Source: Candidatus Manganitrophaceae bacterium
Lineage (GTDB): Bacteria > Nitrospirota > Nitrospiria > SBBL01 > Manganitrophaceae
Assembly (NCBI GenBank): GCA_016200325.1
Contig: JACQEZ010000020.1
Span: 405,648-469,647 of the forward strand
Length of the DNA: 64,000 nt
Direction of reading: 5' to 3'
Position numbers and translations under genes: made by a program
Notes under the pieces: model-generated
Database searches by the model: none
What the model saw: the letters and a program-made list of their open reading frames with translations, nothing else
What the model was told of the DNA's origin: nothing
Part shown: one piece after another, positions 17,642 to 27,543 of the stretch
Numbering within the stretch: position 1 is the stretch's first letter
How the letters are laid out: every line of letters starts with the position of its first letter

Positions 17642-18313
17642 ATGTTTCCGTTATACCTCATTACAGATCCGATCCTTTATCCCAAATCGACAGAGATCTC
17701 TCGGCCTTTTCCAACCGGTACAGAAGCTCGGAAGCTCCTTTTAGAAGCGGTCGGGCAGGCCCTGTCAGGAGGGGCGCGCCTGATTCAGTACCGAGATAAA
17801 AAGAGCCCGCGGAGTGAAATGTATGAGACGGCTAAACAGCTTCGAAGGATCACTTTGGAATACGGGGCGACGTTGATTATTAATGATCAGATCGACCTGG
17901 CGTTGGCGGTCGGCGCGGACGGAGTTCATTTGGGACAAGAGGACCTTCCGCTCTGGGTTGCGAGAAAAATCTTAGGGAATGAAGCGATCATCGGCATCTC
18001 CACCCATACGTTGGACGAAGCGGTGAGTGCAGAGGAGGAAGGGGCCGACTACATCGGCTTCGGACCGATTTTTAAAACCAAAACAAAAAGCGACATCCGG
18101 ACGCCGGTCGGAGTGGAGGCGATCACGGCGATCAAACAAAAAATTCGGGTTCCGGTTTATGCGATCGGGGGAATTGAACGAGCCCACCTCTCTAAGCTGA
18201 TCCTGGCCGGAGCCGACGGGGTTGCAGTGATCTCGGCGGTTGCCGGGAAGCTCCAGTCCAATGTGGAAGAGTGGCTCGGCCTCTTTAGACGCTTTGGAAA
18301 AGCTTTATCTTGA
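17642..18313 (+). CDS. thiE: Thiamine-phosphate synthase
   Basis: A 223-residue TIM-barrel enzyme that joins HMP-PP and the thiazole phosphate to make thiamine phosphate. Motifs are FPLYLITDP, LIQYRDKKSPRSEMYETA (pyrophosphate-binding region), INDQIDLALAVGADGVHLGQ, GISTHTLDEAVSAEEEGADY and GFGPIFKTKTK, then YAIGGIERAHLSKLILAGAD. It starts 3 bases after the accC stop, so it is probably co-transcribed with accC. No TPP riboswitch is visible upstream. Confidence 0.94.
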   Translation: MFPLYLITDPILYPKSTEISRPFPTGTEARKLLLEAVGQALSGGARLIQYRDKKSPRSEMYETAKQLRRITLEYGATLIINDQIDLALAVGADGVHLGQEDLPLWVARKILGNEAIIGISTHTLDEAVSAEEEGADYIGFGPIFKTKTKSDIRTPVGVEAITAIKQKIRVPVYAIGGIERAHLSKLILAGADGVAVISAVAGKLQSNVEEWLGLFRRFGKALS

Positions 18314-18338
18314 CAAACAAAAGAGGAGGGGATAACCT
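18310..18338 (+). promoter_or_regulatory. Possible promoter upstream of the DUF3553-like gene
   Basis: TTGACA (18310-18315), 17 bases, TAACCT (18333-18338). The -35 is perfect and the -10 weak. It overlaps the end of thiE. A short AACCTT/AAGGTT inverted repeat follows. Confidence 0.4.
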
Positions 18339-18358
18339 TCCTTTAAAGGTTGAAGGTC

Positions 18359-18574
18359 ATGGTACGCAGACTCTATTTGAAAGTGGGAGATCGGGTCGTC
18401 CATGGCCAGTTCCCCGAATGGGGAGGAGGCATGGTCGTAGAAGAACGGAACTCTGAGGTGTCGGGAGGGCTCTGCATGGTTCGAATCCTTTTCAAAGATG
18501 GGAAGGAGCGCTCCTTTATCAATAATTTGGACGACCACAACTGTTGTTACTACGCCGGTATTCGTCTTTCGTAG
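18359..18574 (+). CDS. Small DUF3553-like protein
   Basis: A 71-residue protein (MVRRLYLKVGDRVVHGQFPE at the start). LKVGDRVVHGQFPEWGGG followed by a beta-rich segment and FKDGKERSFINNL resembles the short DUF3553 domain, a CarD/Tudor-like fold. A TTG at 18350 is an alternative start. It lies alone between thiE and the HD-GYP regulator. No function can be assigned; binding to a protein or nucleic acid is possible from the fold. Confidence 0.65.
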   Translation: MVRRLYLKVGDRVVHGQFPEWGGGMVVEERNSEVSGGLCMVRILFKDGKERSFINNLDDHNCCYYAGIRLS

Positions 18575-18624
18575 GTTCCTTTCCATAGATTTCTTTGACT
18601 TCACTCATCAACGCTGAGATACAG

Positions 18625-20094
18625 ATGGCAAAAGAAAAGATCTTGGTGGTGGACGATGAAGCGAATATCCGCCTGTTATGTGAAGAGATCTTAACGAGAC
18701 ATGATTACCAACCAACCTGTGTCGACAGCCCCAGCAGGGCGCTGCGAGCCATCGAGAATGAGACGTTCGATCTCTTGATGACCGACATCTCGATGCCGGA
18801 GATGGACGGTCTTCAGCTTCTTCAGTCGATTAGAGAATTTCAGCAGGACCTCCCCGCCATTATCATCACCGGACATGGGCGCCTCGATCAAGCCATTCAC
18901 TCCCTTCATGTCGGCGCCCAGGCCTTCATCGTTAAACCTTTCACTCAACAAGAACTTTTACAGGCGATTCAGGAAACGCTGGAAAAGAATCGTTTGATGA
19001 AGGAAAATCTCCGACTCAAGCTCTTGATGCCATTGTTCGACATCAGTCAGAATCTCTTGTTGGAGGTGAATCCCGCCGCCCTTTTCGAGCAGATCGTCCA
19101 AGTTGCTTTTAGGGAGACGAAGTCGGATCTGGCGGTTCTCCTGTCAAAAGACGATGAGACCGGCACGCTTGATATCCGGGCTTCTTTCCCTCAGCTGGGT
19201 TCTCCTGGAGAGGTTGTCCACTTAATTAAGGAGATCGGACGACGAACAGCGGAGGGGATGGAGGCGATCGTCTGTACGGAAGGAGAAGGTTTCGATTTCG
19301 AAATGGGCGCTTTGTTAATGAGGTCGGGATTCTCATCGTCTATTTCAGTTCCACTGACTTATCAAGGAAAAATATCTGCGGTTTTAAGTCTTTTTAAACA
19401 TGCAGGAAATGTTTCATACAACCAGAGTGATATGGAATTGATCTCTATCCTCTCTGGGCAAGCGGTCATTGCCATCGAGAATGCTAAGCTGTTCGATCAA
19501 TTGGAGAGATCGCACTTTGAATCGATGAAGGCCTTGGCCCAGGCGATAGAGGCAAAAGATCTTTATACACGTGGACACTGCGATCGGATGGTCCAGTATG
19601 CGCTTGCGATCGCCGAGCGATTGGGACTCTCTACAGAAGAGAAACGGCATCTCGGCTATGGCGCGGCCCTTCATGATATCGGTAAAATCGGTATTCATGA
19701 ATTGATTTTGAACAAGTCGGGTAAATTAACAGATAAAGAGTATGAAGTCATGAAAGACCATCCGATGTTGGGCGCCGAAATCATTAAAGGGGTCGATTTC
19801 CTGAATCCGGTCGTTCCAATTATCTATTACCACCAGGAACGCTTTGATGGGAAGGGTTATCCGGAGGGACTCTCCGGGGAAGAAATTCCGATCGGCGCTC
19901 GGATTATCGCGATTCTAGACACATTCGATGCCATGACTTCAGATCGTCCGTATCGAAAAGCCTTGCCGATGGAGATCGCTTTCGCCGAATTACGCCGATG
20001 CACCGGAAGTCAGTTTGACCCGAAAATCGTTGAAACCCTGATTCAGATTATTCAAGAAGACCAACTCCGGTCCCACTCTCACCAGAGTCGCTAG
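18625..20094 (+). CDS. Response regulator with GAF and HD-GYP phosphodiesterase domains
   Basis: A 489-residue protein. A receiver domain (residues 1-120) has ILVVDDEANIRLLCE and phospho-acceptor D54 in LLMTDISMPEMDG. A GAF-like domain follows (about 150-295). The C-terminal HD-GYP domain has LHDIGKIGIHELILNKSG, KDHPMLGAEII and YHQERFDGKGYPEGL, the complete metal-binding and GYP set of c-di-GMP phosphodiesterases. No histidine kinase is adjacent. I chose the ATG at 18625 over an upstream TTG. Its 3' end overlaps the convergent bioD by 47 bases. Confidence 0.9.
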   Translation: MAKEKILVVDDEANIRLLCEEILTRHDYQPTCVDSPSRALRAIENETFDLLMTDISMPEMDGLQLLQSIREFQQDLPAIIITGHGRLDQAIHSLHVGAQAFIVKPFTQQELLQAIQETLEKNRLMKENLRLKLLMPLFDISQNLLLEVNPAALFEQIVQVAFRETKSDLAVLLSKDDETGTLDIRASFPQLGSPGEVVHLIKEIGRRTAEGMEAIVCTEGEGFDFEMGALLMRSGFSSSISVPLTYQGKISAVLSLFKHAGNVSYNQSDMELISILSGQAVIAIENAKLFDQLERSHFESMKALAQAIEAKDLYTRGHCDRMVQYALAIAERLGLSTEEKRHLGYGAALHDIGKIGIHELILNKSGKLTDKEYEVMKDHPMLGAEIIKGVDFLNPVVPIIYYHQERFDGKGYPEGLSGEEIPIGARIIAILDTFDAMTSDRPYRKALPMEIAFAELRRCTGSQFDPKIVETLIQIIQEDQLRSHSHQSR

Positions 20095-20821
20095 AACGAT
20101 TGTACGTCCAGCCAAGCACCGTCCTCTTCAACAGCTGATTTGCCATGAGTAACTTCTCGGATCTTTCAATTTCCCTTTCTTTCTTTCCGCTTTTTTTGAA
20201 ATAAGGGAGGACACCCAGCAGAGGGATATCGGTCCGCTCGGCCAAGCTGGCTGGATTGGTCTCGTCGGCCAGGGAGCGGGATGGGGTGATTTGATTGAAG
20301 ATGATTCCTGTAAATCGAATTCCCGCCGTTGATCCACAGCGGAGTGTCAACAGCGTGTGATTCAGCGTTCCGAGCCCGCTCCTGCCGACGAGGAGAACAG
20401 GGAGATTTAGCAACGTGATGAGGTCGAGAAGATCGAGATGAGCCGTTAAGGGGACCAGGAGTCCGCCTGCTCCCTCAACGATGATGAAAGCGTGACGCCG
20501 GCGGAGTTGATCATAGGCCCGGAGCACCTCTTCCAACTTGATCTCTTTTTTTTCTTGGAGAGCGGCGGCGCGGGGCGACAGCGCGGACTGGAAGCGGTAA
20601 GGAGTGATCCATTTAATCGGATCCCTTGTGCGGGCGGCGGCCTTCAGATAGGTTGCATCGGATGGAACCAGCTTTCCATTTTTCTTCTGGCATCCGGTTT
20701 CAACCGGTTTCATGACTCCGACATCTACACCGGTCAAGGAAAGTGCACGGGCAATCGCCCCGGCAATGACCGTTTTTCCGACGCCCGTATCCGTTCCGGC
20801 AATAAAAATTCCCTCTTCCAT
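20048..20821 (-). CDS. bioD: Dethiobiotin synthetase
   Basis: A 257-residue protein that makes dethiobiotin from DAPA, CO2 and ATP. It has the P-loop FIAGTDTGVGKTVIAGAIA, the DAPA-binding KPVETGCQ, and VEGAGGLLVPL. The start at 20821 (MEEGIFIAGTD) is the conserved N-terminus; the longer frame reaches into the preceding gene. It is last in the bioF-SDR-bioD unit, 4 bases after the SDR stop. The C-terminus is about 30 residues longer than E. coli BioD and overlaps the convergent HD-GYP gene. Confidence 0.92.
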   Translation of the reverse strand: MEEGIFIAGTDTGVGKTVIAGAIARALSLTGVDVGVMKPVETGCQKKNGKLVPSDATYLKAAARTRDPIKWITPYRFQSALSPRAAALQEKKEIKLEEVLRAYDQLRRRHAFIIVEGAGGLLVPLTAHLDLLDLITLLNLPVLLVGRSGLGTLNHTLLTLRCGSTAGIRFTGIIFNQITPSRSLADETNPASLAERTDIPLLGVLPYFKKSGKKEREIERSEKLLMANQLLKRTVLGWTYNRSSDSGESGTGVGLLE

Positions 20822-20825
20822 GAGA

Positions 20826-21551
20826 CTAGTAGATCCTGCTATCGAGATTAAATATCTGACCGGATACATGCTTCATTTGGGCAAGGTGGCGAATAAATCC
20901 TGAGACCTCCGGCAGGGTGGAAGGCCTTTTTAATAGATTCTCATTTACAATTTTTTCCTTTTGAGCGGGAGTTAGAGAAGCGCTCATGCTGGTCTCAAGG
21001 AGGCCGGGCAGAACGGCGTTGACCTGAATTCCATAGGCTCCCCATTCTCTTGCTGCAGAGTGGGTCAGTGCGATGAGGCCCCGCTTCGACGCAGTGTAGG
21101 CGGCCTGGCCGATCCGCCCTGTAAAAGCGCTCTGCGAAGCGACATTGACAATATGTCCACCCCCCTGCGTTTTCATGATCCGTCCGGCCTCCCGAAGGCA
21201 GTAGAAGACCCCCGTTAAATTAATGTCCAATACATGATCCCAGGCTGCTTCATTCAATGTTGCATAGAGGTGGTCGTCAATGACCCCGGCGCTGTTGATC
21301 AGCAGATCGAGACGTTGCCATTTCATCAAGAGGTCGTCGAACATTTTCTTAACAGATTTAGAATCGCGTAGATCGGCCGTAAAGAGTGTCGATTCGGTCC
21401 CTGCCGCTTTTAGGAGTCGGAGGCTCTCTTCTCCCCTCTCGATATTGGAGTGAACATGAATGCCGATAGGTCCGACGCCGCAAAGCGAGTGGCAGAGGGC
21501 TTGACCAAGGCCGCCGGATCCACCTGTAATAAGGGTAACGGAAGTTGACAT
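20826..21551 (-). CDS. FabG-like short-chain dehydrogenase in the biotin operon
   Basis: A 241-residue classical SDR. It has the NAD(P)-binding TGGSGGLG, INSAGVI, the catalytic serine in VNVASQSAF, YTASK (Tyr and Lys), and VNAVLPGLLETSM. It resembles 3-oxoacyl-ACP reductases. It sits between bioF and bioD with gaps of 3 and 4 bases, so it is part of a biotin unit. A dedicated ketoacyl-reductase step in pimeloyl thioester synthesis is possible but is inferred only from position. Confidence 0.85.
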   Translation of the reverse strand: MSTSVTLITGGSGGLGQALCHSLCGVGPIGIHVHSNIERGEESLRLLKAAGTESTLFTADLRDSKSVKKMFDDLLMKWQRLDLLINSAGVIDDHLYATLNEAAWDHVLDINLTGVFYCLREAGRIMKTQGGGHIVNVASQSAFTGRIGQAAYTASKRGLIALTHSAAREWGAYGIQVNAVLPGLLETSMSASLTPAQKEKIVNENLLKRPSTLPEVSGFIRHLAQMKHVSGQIFNLDSRIY

Positions 21552-21554
21552 GAT

Positions 21555-22721
21555 TTAGATGACTCGGAGTTCTTTGCCGATTTTTTCGAGCCCGCTCAGC
21601 AGCGTTTGAATTTGTTCTTCCGTATGGATTGCCATAATAGAGACCCGGAGGCGGCTGCCTTCTTCCGGAACGGTCGGCGGGCGAATAGCAGGAAGGTATA
21701 TTCCCTCACCCAGCAATTTTTGAGAAAAGACAAGAGCCGTCTCTGCCTTCCCGATGAGAATAGGAATGATCGGTGTCTCACTGCCGCAAATATTAAAACC
21801 GAGTTGCTGAGCTTGATAACGAAAGTGGTTTGCCAACTTCCAGAGTCGCTGGCGAATTCCCGGCGCTTGCTCAATCAAGTCGAGGGCAGCGATGGCGACG
21901 GCTACAACAGAAGGTGGAAGGGCTGTGGTAAAAATGAATGGACGCGCCTTGTTGATCAGATATTGGATTGAAAGACGGTCCGCTGCGATAAAGCCACCGA
22001 GTCCACCGAGGGCTTTGCTGAGCGTCCCCATTTGAATGATCCGACGATTTGAAACTTGGAAATGGTCGCAGGTCCCCCCCCCATGGGGTCCCAATACCCC
22101 GGTTCCATGGGCGTCATCTAAATAAATCAGGGCGTCGAATTCTTCCGCCAGAGTGGCAAGCTCAGGCAGGGGAGCGATGTCTCCGTCCATACTAAAGACA
22201 CCGTCCGTTACGATGAATGATCGCTGTGTCGATTTTCGTTGGCTCAGCAATTTTCGTAACTGTTCAGTATCTTTGTGTCGATAAACACGGAATGTGCCGC
22301 CTGACAGACGCGCGCCGTCTATGAGACTCGCATGGTTTAATCGATCGGAGAGGATGAGATCGGTTTTTTGAATAAAGGCCCCCAGTGCACCTAGATTTGT
22401 TGTATATCCGGTGGGGAAGACAAGGGCCGATTCCGTTGATTTCAGTCTCGCGAGGCGCTGTTCCAGTTCCGTATAGAGGCGGAGATTTCCTGAAATCAAG
22501 CGGGACGCCCCTCCACCGGTTCCCCATTTTTGGATCGCCTCGATCCCGGCTGATTTCAGAGCGGGGTGAGTGGTTAATCCAAGATAATCATTTGAAGAAA
22601 AAAGAAGGAGTCGTCTCCCGTTTTGATCAATTGTTGTCGGGGAGAACGAATCAATCGGAAGTAGGCTCCGAAGAAGATGCTCTTGCTCGAGGATGGAAAT
22701 TTCTTTTTCGAAGTGAAGCAT
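21555..22721 (-). CDS. bioF: 8-amino-7-oxononanoate synthase
   Basis: A 388-residue PLP-dependent alpha-oxoamine synthase that condenses pimeloyl thioester with alanine in the first ring-building step of biotin synthesis. Motifs are LLFSSNDYLGLTTHPALK, GTGGGASRLISGN, DRLNHASLIDGARLSG, YLDDAHGTGVLGPHG and MGTLSKALGGLGGF with the PLP lysine. Glycine C-acetyltransferase is the nearest alternative, but the bio context decides. It is first in the minus-strand operon and has its own promoter. Confidence 0.93.
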   Translation of the reverse strand: MLHFEKEISILEQEHLLRSLLPIDSFSPTTIDQNGRRLLLFSSNDYLGLTTHPALKSAGIEAIQKWGTGGGASRLISGNLRLYTELEQRLARLKSTESALVFPTGYTTNLGALGAFIQKTDLILSDRLNHASLIDGARLSGGTFRVYRHKDTEQLRKLLSQRKSTQRSFIVTDGVFSMDGDIAPLPELATLAEEFDALIYLDDAHGTGVLGPHGGGTCDHFQVSNRRIIQMGTLSKALGGLGGFIAADRLSIQYLINKARPFIFTTALPPSVVAVAIAALDLIEQAPGIRQRLWKLANHFRYQAQQLGFNICGSETPIIPILIGKAETALVFSQKLLGEGIYLPAIRPPTVPEEGSRLRVSIMAIHTEEQIQTLLSGLEKIGKELRVI

Positions 22722-22744
22722 TTAGGAGTCTCTTTTTGCCGCCA

Positions 22745-22773
22745 TTGTTAATCGATCCAAGGGGTTTTGTCAA
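22745..22773 (-). promoter_or_regulatory. Sigma70-type promoter of the bioF operon
   Basis: On the minus strand: TTGACA (22773-22768), 17 bases, TAACAA (22750-22745), 24 bases before the bioF ATG at 22721. No BirA-type operator was recognised. Confidence 0.55.
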
Positions 22774-22793
22774 CCTCGTTTCCCAGAAATCCC

Positions 22794-22822
22794 TTGACAA
22801 CCCAGGGCTAGCGGGTTAGAAT
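22794..22822 (+). promoter_or_regulatory. Sigma70-type promoter of clpC
   Basis: TTGACA (22794-22799), 17 bases, TAGAAT (22817-22822). clpC starts at 22906. No CtsR-type heptad direct repeat was seen. Confidence 0.7.
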
Positions 22823-22905
22823 GAATTCGTAAGGTTATAGTCGTTACAAGTCTTAATAAGTCCTTGAAAAAAGCTCGAAAAAAGCTCAGGTGAGAAGGAG
22901 GAGGG

Positions 22906-25335
22906 ATGTTCGAGAAATTTACGGATAGAGGTAGAAAAATCATCATTCTTGCCCGTGAAGAAGCTGAGCGACATCAGAATGACTACCTGGGAACAGAACA
23001 CCTCGTCTTGGCCCTGTTGCGAGAAGGGGACGGAATTGCTCTTGCCGTAATCAAAAAAATGGGGCTGTCGGTCGAGCAGATTCGTTTAGAGATTGAGCGA
23101 AATCTGCCGAGCGGGAGCAACACCATGACCTTTGGTGAAATTCCGTTTACTCCGCGTGTTAAGAAGGTCATTGAATATGCCGTAGAAGAGGCAAAGCTTC
23201 TCGGCCATAACTATATCGGCAGTGAGCATCTTTTGTTGGGGCTGTTAAGAGAAGAAGAGGGAATCGGCGGAAAAATTGTCCGGAGCTTAGGCGGCAACCT
23301 TCTAACAGCACGGCAGCTGACGATTAACCTTCTTCGTAAGACAACACCCCGCGAAAAAGATAAAAAGAGCAATACCCCCGCACTGGATGAGTTTGGTCGC
23401 GACCTAACCCAACTTGCGGCGGAGGGTACTTTAGATCCAGTCATCGGCCGTCACGACGAAATTGAACGAGTGCTTCAAATTCTAAGCCGTCGGACGAAAA
23501 ACAATCCGGTTTTAATCGGGGAATCGGGTGTCGGTAAGACCGCCATCGTTGAAGGACTGGCACAGAAGATTGTCACAATGGATGTTCCCGATACGCTCTT
23601 GAATAAGCGGGTGATTGCGCTTGATCTTGGTTCCCTGGTTGCAGGTACAAAGTATCGTGGGCAATTCGAAGAGCGCCTCAAAGTGGTCATGAAAGAAATT
23701 GTGACCGCGGGGAATATTATTATCTTCATTGACGAACTCCATACTTTGGTTGGTGCCGGCGCGGCGGAGGGCTCCATTGATGCCTCCAACATGTTGAAGC
23801 CGGCCCTCTCCAGGGGCGAGATTCAGTGTATTGGCGCCACCACCCTTGATGAGTACCGAAAACATATTGAAAAGGACTCTGCTCTTAAGCGTCGGTTCCA
23901 GCCGATTTTTGTTCAGCCTCCCTCGCCGGAAGAGACCATTCAGATTATTAAGGGACTCAAAGATCGGTATGAAGAACACCATGGCGTCTCTATCACCGAC
24001 GATGCGGTGGAAGAAGCAGTCCGCTTGTCTGACCGTTACATTTCAGATCGGTTCCTTCCCGATAAGGCGATTGATGTGATTGATGAAGCTGGCTCGCGGG
24101 CGAAGCTTATGGCGTACTCACGTCCGGAAGATCTAAGATCTCTTGAGCAAGAGGCAAAGAAAGTTTCACGGGAGAAAGATCTTGCCATCCGTCTGCAGAA
24201 TTTTGAAGAAGCGGTAAAGTTCCGAGAAGAAGAAGAACGGCTGAAAAAGCTCGTCGAGGAAACAAAGAGAGAGTGGAAGAAGAATCAAGAGAAGAATAAG
24301 CCGAGCATTAGCCGAGAAGAAGTTGCTTATGTCGTCTCAAAAATGACCGGGATTCCTCTCTTCCGGATGGAAGAAGAAGAATCAAAGAAATTGCTCAATA
24401 TGGAGGATGAACTCCATAAGAGAATCGTGGGACAGGAAGAAGCAATCTCGGTAATGGCAAGGGCGATTCGGAGATCTCGGGCCGGCTTGAAGGGTAACCG
24501 TCGGCCAATTGGTTCATTCATTTTTCTTGGACCGACCGGTGTTGGAAAAACGGAATTGGCTCGAGCGCTCGCTGAATTTCTATTTGATAGCGATGATGCG
24601 TTAATCCGAATTGATATGTCCGAGTATATGGAAAAATTCTCAAGTTCGAGATTGGTCGGAGCCCCTCCGGGATATGTCGGTTATGAAGAAGGTGGGCAGC
24701 TTACCGAAAAAGTGAGAAGGAGACCATATTCCGTGGTTCTTTTCGATGAGATTGAAAAGGCACACCCGGATATGTTTAACCTGCTGCTTCAGGTGCTCGA
24801 TGATGGGTGTCTTACAGATAGCTTGGGACGTAAGATTGATTTCAAGAATACTGTTTTGATCATGACCTCCAATCTAGGGACCCGGATGGTAGATAAAACA
24901 GGAACACTTGGCTTTCAGAGAACGTCGGATGGAAATCTGCTTTCTAGGATGAAAGACGCCATTCATACCGAGCTAAAGCGCGCTTTTAATCCGGAGTTTT
25001 TAAACCGGATCGACGATATCGTCATTTTCCATCCGCTTGAGAAGAAACACCTTGAGAAAATTGTCGATATCCAGATCAATGAGTTGAACCAGAAATTGGC
25101 TGAGAAGGCCATCCACCTCGACCTGACGGAAGAGGTGAAACAGTGGTTGATTCATGAAGGATACGAGCCGGCTTATGGCGCTCGCCCAATGCGTCGTTGC
25201 ATCCAGAAGAATATTGAAGATCTTCTTTCTGAGGAGATCATCAAGGGACACATTAAGGATGCCAAGAGAATTAAGGTCGTTCTTAAGGATAATGCGCCTT
25301 CCTTCGTTGAAGAAGAAGCGATGGCTGGGGTGTAA
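22906..25335 (+). CDS. clpC: ClpC ATP-dependent protease unfoldase subunit
   Basis: An 809-residue Hsp100 protein. It has a duplicated Clp-N domain ([20 protein letters not shown] at the start; second repeat from about residue 80), a first AAA+ with Walker A GESGVGKT near residue 205 and [10 protein letters not shown], a middle domain with a UVR-like motif ([12 protein letters not shown]), and a second AAA+ with GPTGVGKTE near residue 542, [10 protein letters not shown] and an arginine-finger region (NRIDDIVIF). This is ClpC rather than ClpB because the coiled-coil domain is short. The strong Shine-Dalgarno is GAAGGAGGAGGG. A perfect-stem terminator follows. ClpP is not in the window. Confidence 0.96.
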   Translation: MFEKFTDRGRKIIILAREEAERHQNDYLGTEHLVLALLREGDGIALAVIKKMGLSVEQIRLEIERNLPSGSNTMTFGEIPFTPRVKKVIEYAVEEAKLLGHNYIGSEHLLLGLLREEEGIGGKIVRSLGGNLLTARQLTINLLRKTTPREKDKKSNTPALDEFGRDLTQLAAEGTLDPVIGRHDEIERVLQILSRRTKNNPVLIGESGVGKTAIVEGLAQKIVTMDVPDTLLNKRVIALDLGSLVAGTKYRGQFEERLKVVMKEIVTAGNIIIFIDELHTLVGAGAAEGSIDASNMLKPALSRGEIQCIGATTLDEYRKHIEKDSALKRRFQPIFVQPPSPEETIQIIKGLKDRYEEHHGVSITDDAVEEAVRLSDRYISDRFLPDKAIDVIDEAGSRAKLMAYSRPEDLRSLEQEAKKVSREKDLAIRLQNFEEAVKFREEEERLKKLVEETKREWKKNQEKNKPSISREEVAYVVSKMTGIPLFRMEEEESKKLLNMEDELHKRIVGQEEAISVMARAIRRSRAGLKGNRRPIGSFIFLGPTGVGKTELARALAEFLFDSDDALIRIDMSEYMEKFSSSRLVGAPPGYVGYEEGGQLTEKVRRRPYSVVLFDEIEKAHPDMFNLLLQVLDDGCLTDSLGRKIDFKNTVLIMTSNLGTRMVDKTGTLGFQRTSDGNLLSRMKDAIHTELKRAFNPEFLNRIDDIVIFHPLEKKHLEKIVDIQINELNQKLAEKAIHLDLTEEVKQWLIHEGYEPAYGARPMRRCIQKNIEDLLSEEIIKGHIKDAKRIKVVLKDNAPSFVEEEAMAGV

Positions 25336-25364
25336 TACTACTTGATTGATAATAATGGGTCGTG

Positions 25365-25404
25365 GAATACGGTATCGAGAGAGATTTCGATACCGTATTC
25401 TTTT
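25365..25404 (+). terminator. Rho-independent terminator after clpC
   Basis: A perfect 14-base stem: GAATACGGTATCGA (25365-25378), 8-base loop, TCGATACCGTATTC (25387-25400), then TTTT. It separates clpC from the TPR gene. Confidence 0.9.
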
Positions 25405-25442
25405 ATAGGCCCTGGAGTGGTGCAGGTATCTGGAGACGCTCA

Positions 25443-26249
25443 ATGAGCCTGATTCATGAGGCTTTAAAGAAAGCGGCGACTGAAGGGGAAGCAGAGAAAC
25501 AAGAGTCGACGCCACGGGTACTTCACCTGACGATTTCCACACCGCAGTCGCGTCCATATTTTTGGATCTCCATTGGAGTCTCCTTTCTCGCTTTATTATC
25601 TTTTCTCTTCGCCTATCAATATAAGGCAATCAACGTGTCGCGACCTCCCGATAAGAGCGGGCCTAGTGTTGCGATATCGCCGTCTCAAATCGATTTTGAG
25701 AAAAAGCGCTCTCAACAAAATACTTCTGCAACGGTATTGCAAGCAGAAGAAGGTCAGATCAAGATTAAAACGGAAAATGCAAACGGCGAAAGAGCGTTAA
25801 AGAATGGAATAAATTTTTACCGAAAGGGAGAATTTGATCATGCGTATGAAGCATTCCAAAAAGCAGTTGAATTAATTCCATCTTCTCCGATTGCGCACAA
25901 TAACTTAGGATTGGTCATTCGGCAACAAGGAAAACCAAAGGAAGCCTTAAGTCATTATCAAGAGGCGATCCATCTCGATTCGAAATATGCAGAAGCTGAG
26001 AATAATATCGGTCTCATTCATGATCAAATGGGTTTCATTGACGAGGCCATCATTCATTATAAAAAAGCAATAAAAATCAAGCCGGAGATTGCGGCATTTC
26101 ATCTTAATTATGCGACATTGTTAGAGCGAAAGGGTGACTTTTCAACGGCTCGTAAGGAATATCAACTTTTTATCGATCTACAAGGTGAAGCCCAGAGCGA
26201 CCTTGTTCCTCAAGTCCGATCCCGCCTGAAAGAACTCCGAGGTCTTTGA
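25443..26249 (+). CDS. Membrane-anchored TPR protein
   Basis: A 268-residue protein. The start MSLIHEALKKAATEG, followed by a single transmembrane helix at about residues 40-61, resembles the N-terminal layout of GspB/PulB-like secretion accessory proteins, although that is only a resemblance. Residues about 115-260 hold TPR repeats (AFQKAVELIPSSPIAHNNLG; HYQEAIHLDSKYAEAENNIG; HYKKAIKIKPEIAAFHLNYA). The TPRs would face the periplasm if the helix is a signal anchor. The ATG at 25443 is preferred over an upstream in-frame ATG inside the clpC terminator. tsaD begins at the base after its stop. Confidence 0.82.
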   Translation: MSLIHEALKKAATEGEAEKQESTPRVLHLTISTPQSRPYFWISIGVSFLALLSFLFAYQYKAINVSRPPDKSGPSVAISPSQIDFEKKRSQQNTSATVLQAEEGQIKIKTENANGERALKNGINFYRKGEFDHAYEAFQKAVELIPSSPIAHNNLGLVIRQQGKPKEALSHYQEAIHLDSKYAEAENNIGLIHDQMGFIDEAIIHYKKAIKIKPEIAAFHLNYATLLERKGDFSTARKEYQLFIDLQGEAQSDLVPQVRSRLKELRGL

Positions 26250-27263
26250 TTGATTATTTTAGGAATTGAAACTTCTTGCGATGAGACGGCGGTCGCACTC
26301 ATTAAAGATGACGGTGTCATCCTCTCCGATTTGCTCTCATCTCAGGTGGACTTCCATCGTAAGTATGGAGGAGTGGTACCGGAACTGGCCTGTCGGAAAC
26401 ATGTCGAAACAATTGGACCATTGATCCGCGAAGCCATTCAAAAATCCGGCTGTTCATATGGGCAGGTGAACGCGATCGCGGTTACGGCAGGACCCGGTTT
26501 GGTCGGAGCATTGTTGGTCGGTGTTTCAATTGCAAAATCTCTCTCTTACGCTTTAAAGGTTCCACTTCTTGCCGTACACCATTTGGAAGGACATATCTCT
26601 TCTACTTTTATTGAGCATCCTCATATAGAATTTCCATGTGTTGCTTTGGTGGTGTCGGGTGGCCACACGAATCTTTACTTTATGCCTCAGCGAGGCAATT
26701 ATCGATTGATTGGAAAGACGATCGATGATGCGGCAGGGGAAGTCTTAGATAAGGGAGCCAGAATGCTGGGATATTCATATCCCGGCGGACCGATCATTGA
26801 CCGTCTGTCTCAGAAAGGAGATCCGAATCATATCTCTTTTCCCCGACCCTACCGGTCCTCCGCCAATTTAGACTTTAGTTTCAGCGGCCTTAAAACATCG
26901 CTGATGCATACACTCTCAAAGTTGGGCAGAACTCCTGAAGAGTATGTCCATCTGCATCCCGATATTGCTGCAGGATATCAAGCAGCCATTGTGGGCGCCT
27001 TGATTGAAAAGACGCTTTCAGCGGTGAGGAATGAAAAGGCAAAAAGTATGATGCTTGTAGGGGGTGTTGCAGCGAACACTCTATTGAGAAAGCGATTTGC
27101 CGAGATTGGAAAACAAGAGGGCGTAGCGACCTATATTCCAGCCGCTCGTTATTGCACTGATAATGGGGCCATGATTGCAATGGCGGGTCTCATTCATCTG
27201 GAACAAGAGCATTTCGCTACGTTTGGTTTAAATCCGAAACCGAATTGGGAATTAACAAGTTAG
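26250..27263 (+). CDS. tsaD: tRNA threonylcarbamoyladenosine transferase
   Basis: A 337-residue TsaD/Kae1 protein that transfers the threonylcarbamoyl group to A37 of ANN-decoding tRNAs. It has ILGIETSCDETAVAL, the metal-binding HHLEGH (H111 and H115), VVSGGHTNL, DDAAGEVLDKGARMLG, and a C-terminal MLVGGVAANTLLR and DNGAMIAMAG. The TTG start directly abuts the stop of the preceding TPR gene. TsaB and TsaE are not in the window. Confidence 0.96.
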   Translation: MIILGIETSCDETAVALIKDDGVILSDLLSSQVDFHRKYGGVVPELACRKHVETIGPLIREAIQKSGCSYGQVNAIAVTAGPGLVGALLVGVSIAKSLSYALKVPLLAVHHLEGHISSTFIEHPHIEFPCVALVVSGGHTNLYFMPQRGNYRLIGKTIDDAAGEVLDKGARMLGYSYPGGPIIDRLSQKGDPNHISFPRPYRSSANLDFSFSGLKTSLMHTLSKLGRTPEEYVHLHPDIAAGYQAAIVGALIEKTLSAVRNEKAKSMMLVGGVAANTLLRKRFAEIGKQEGVATYIPAARYCTDNGAMIAMAGLIHLEQEHFATFGLNPKPNWELTS

Positions 27264-27543
27264 AAACACCCTGCCTGTTTTTCTCTCCTTTATTTTAATT
27301 CATACATAAAACCAAGATTCCGACATCGACTATCTAATCAGGGTATCCTTTCGTCGAGAAAGTGGCGCTCTCGTTGACATTTTCATGCCTTATGATAGGC
27401 TGATTCTAACTGTATTGAAACTCGGAATATTATCAGTCAAAGAAAATCTCAATATCTTAAGTCAGTTCATCATATTGAAGGTCCGGGAGATCATCACACT
27501 TGTAATAAGCCATCCGGAGGGCAATATAAATTGGGTCTTGCAT

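Noticed and set aside
27374..27379. TTGACA before the TPR-barrel gene as a promoter
   Set aside because: No acceptable -10 at 16 to 18 bases; TATGAT lies only 11 bases away.
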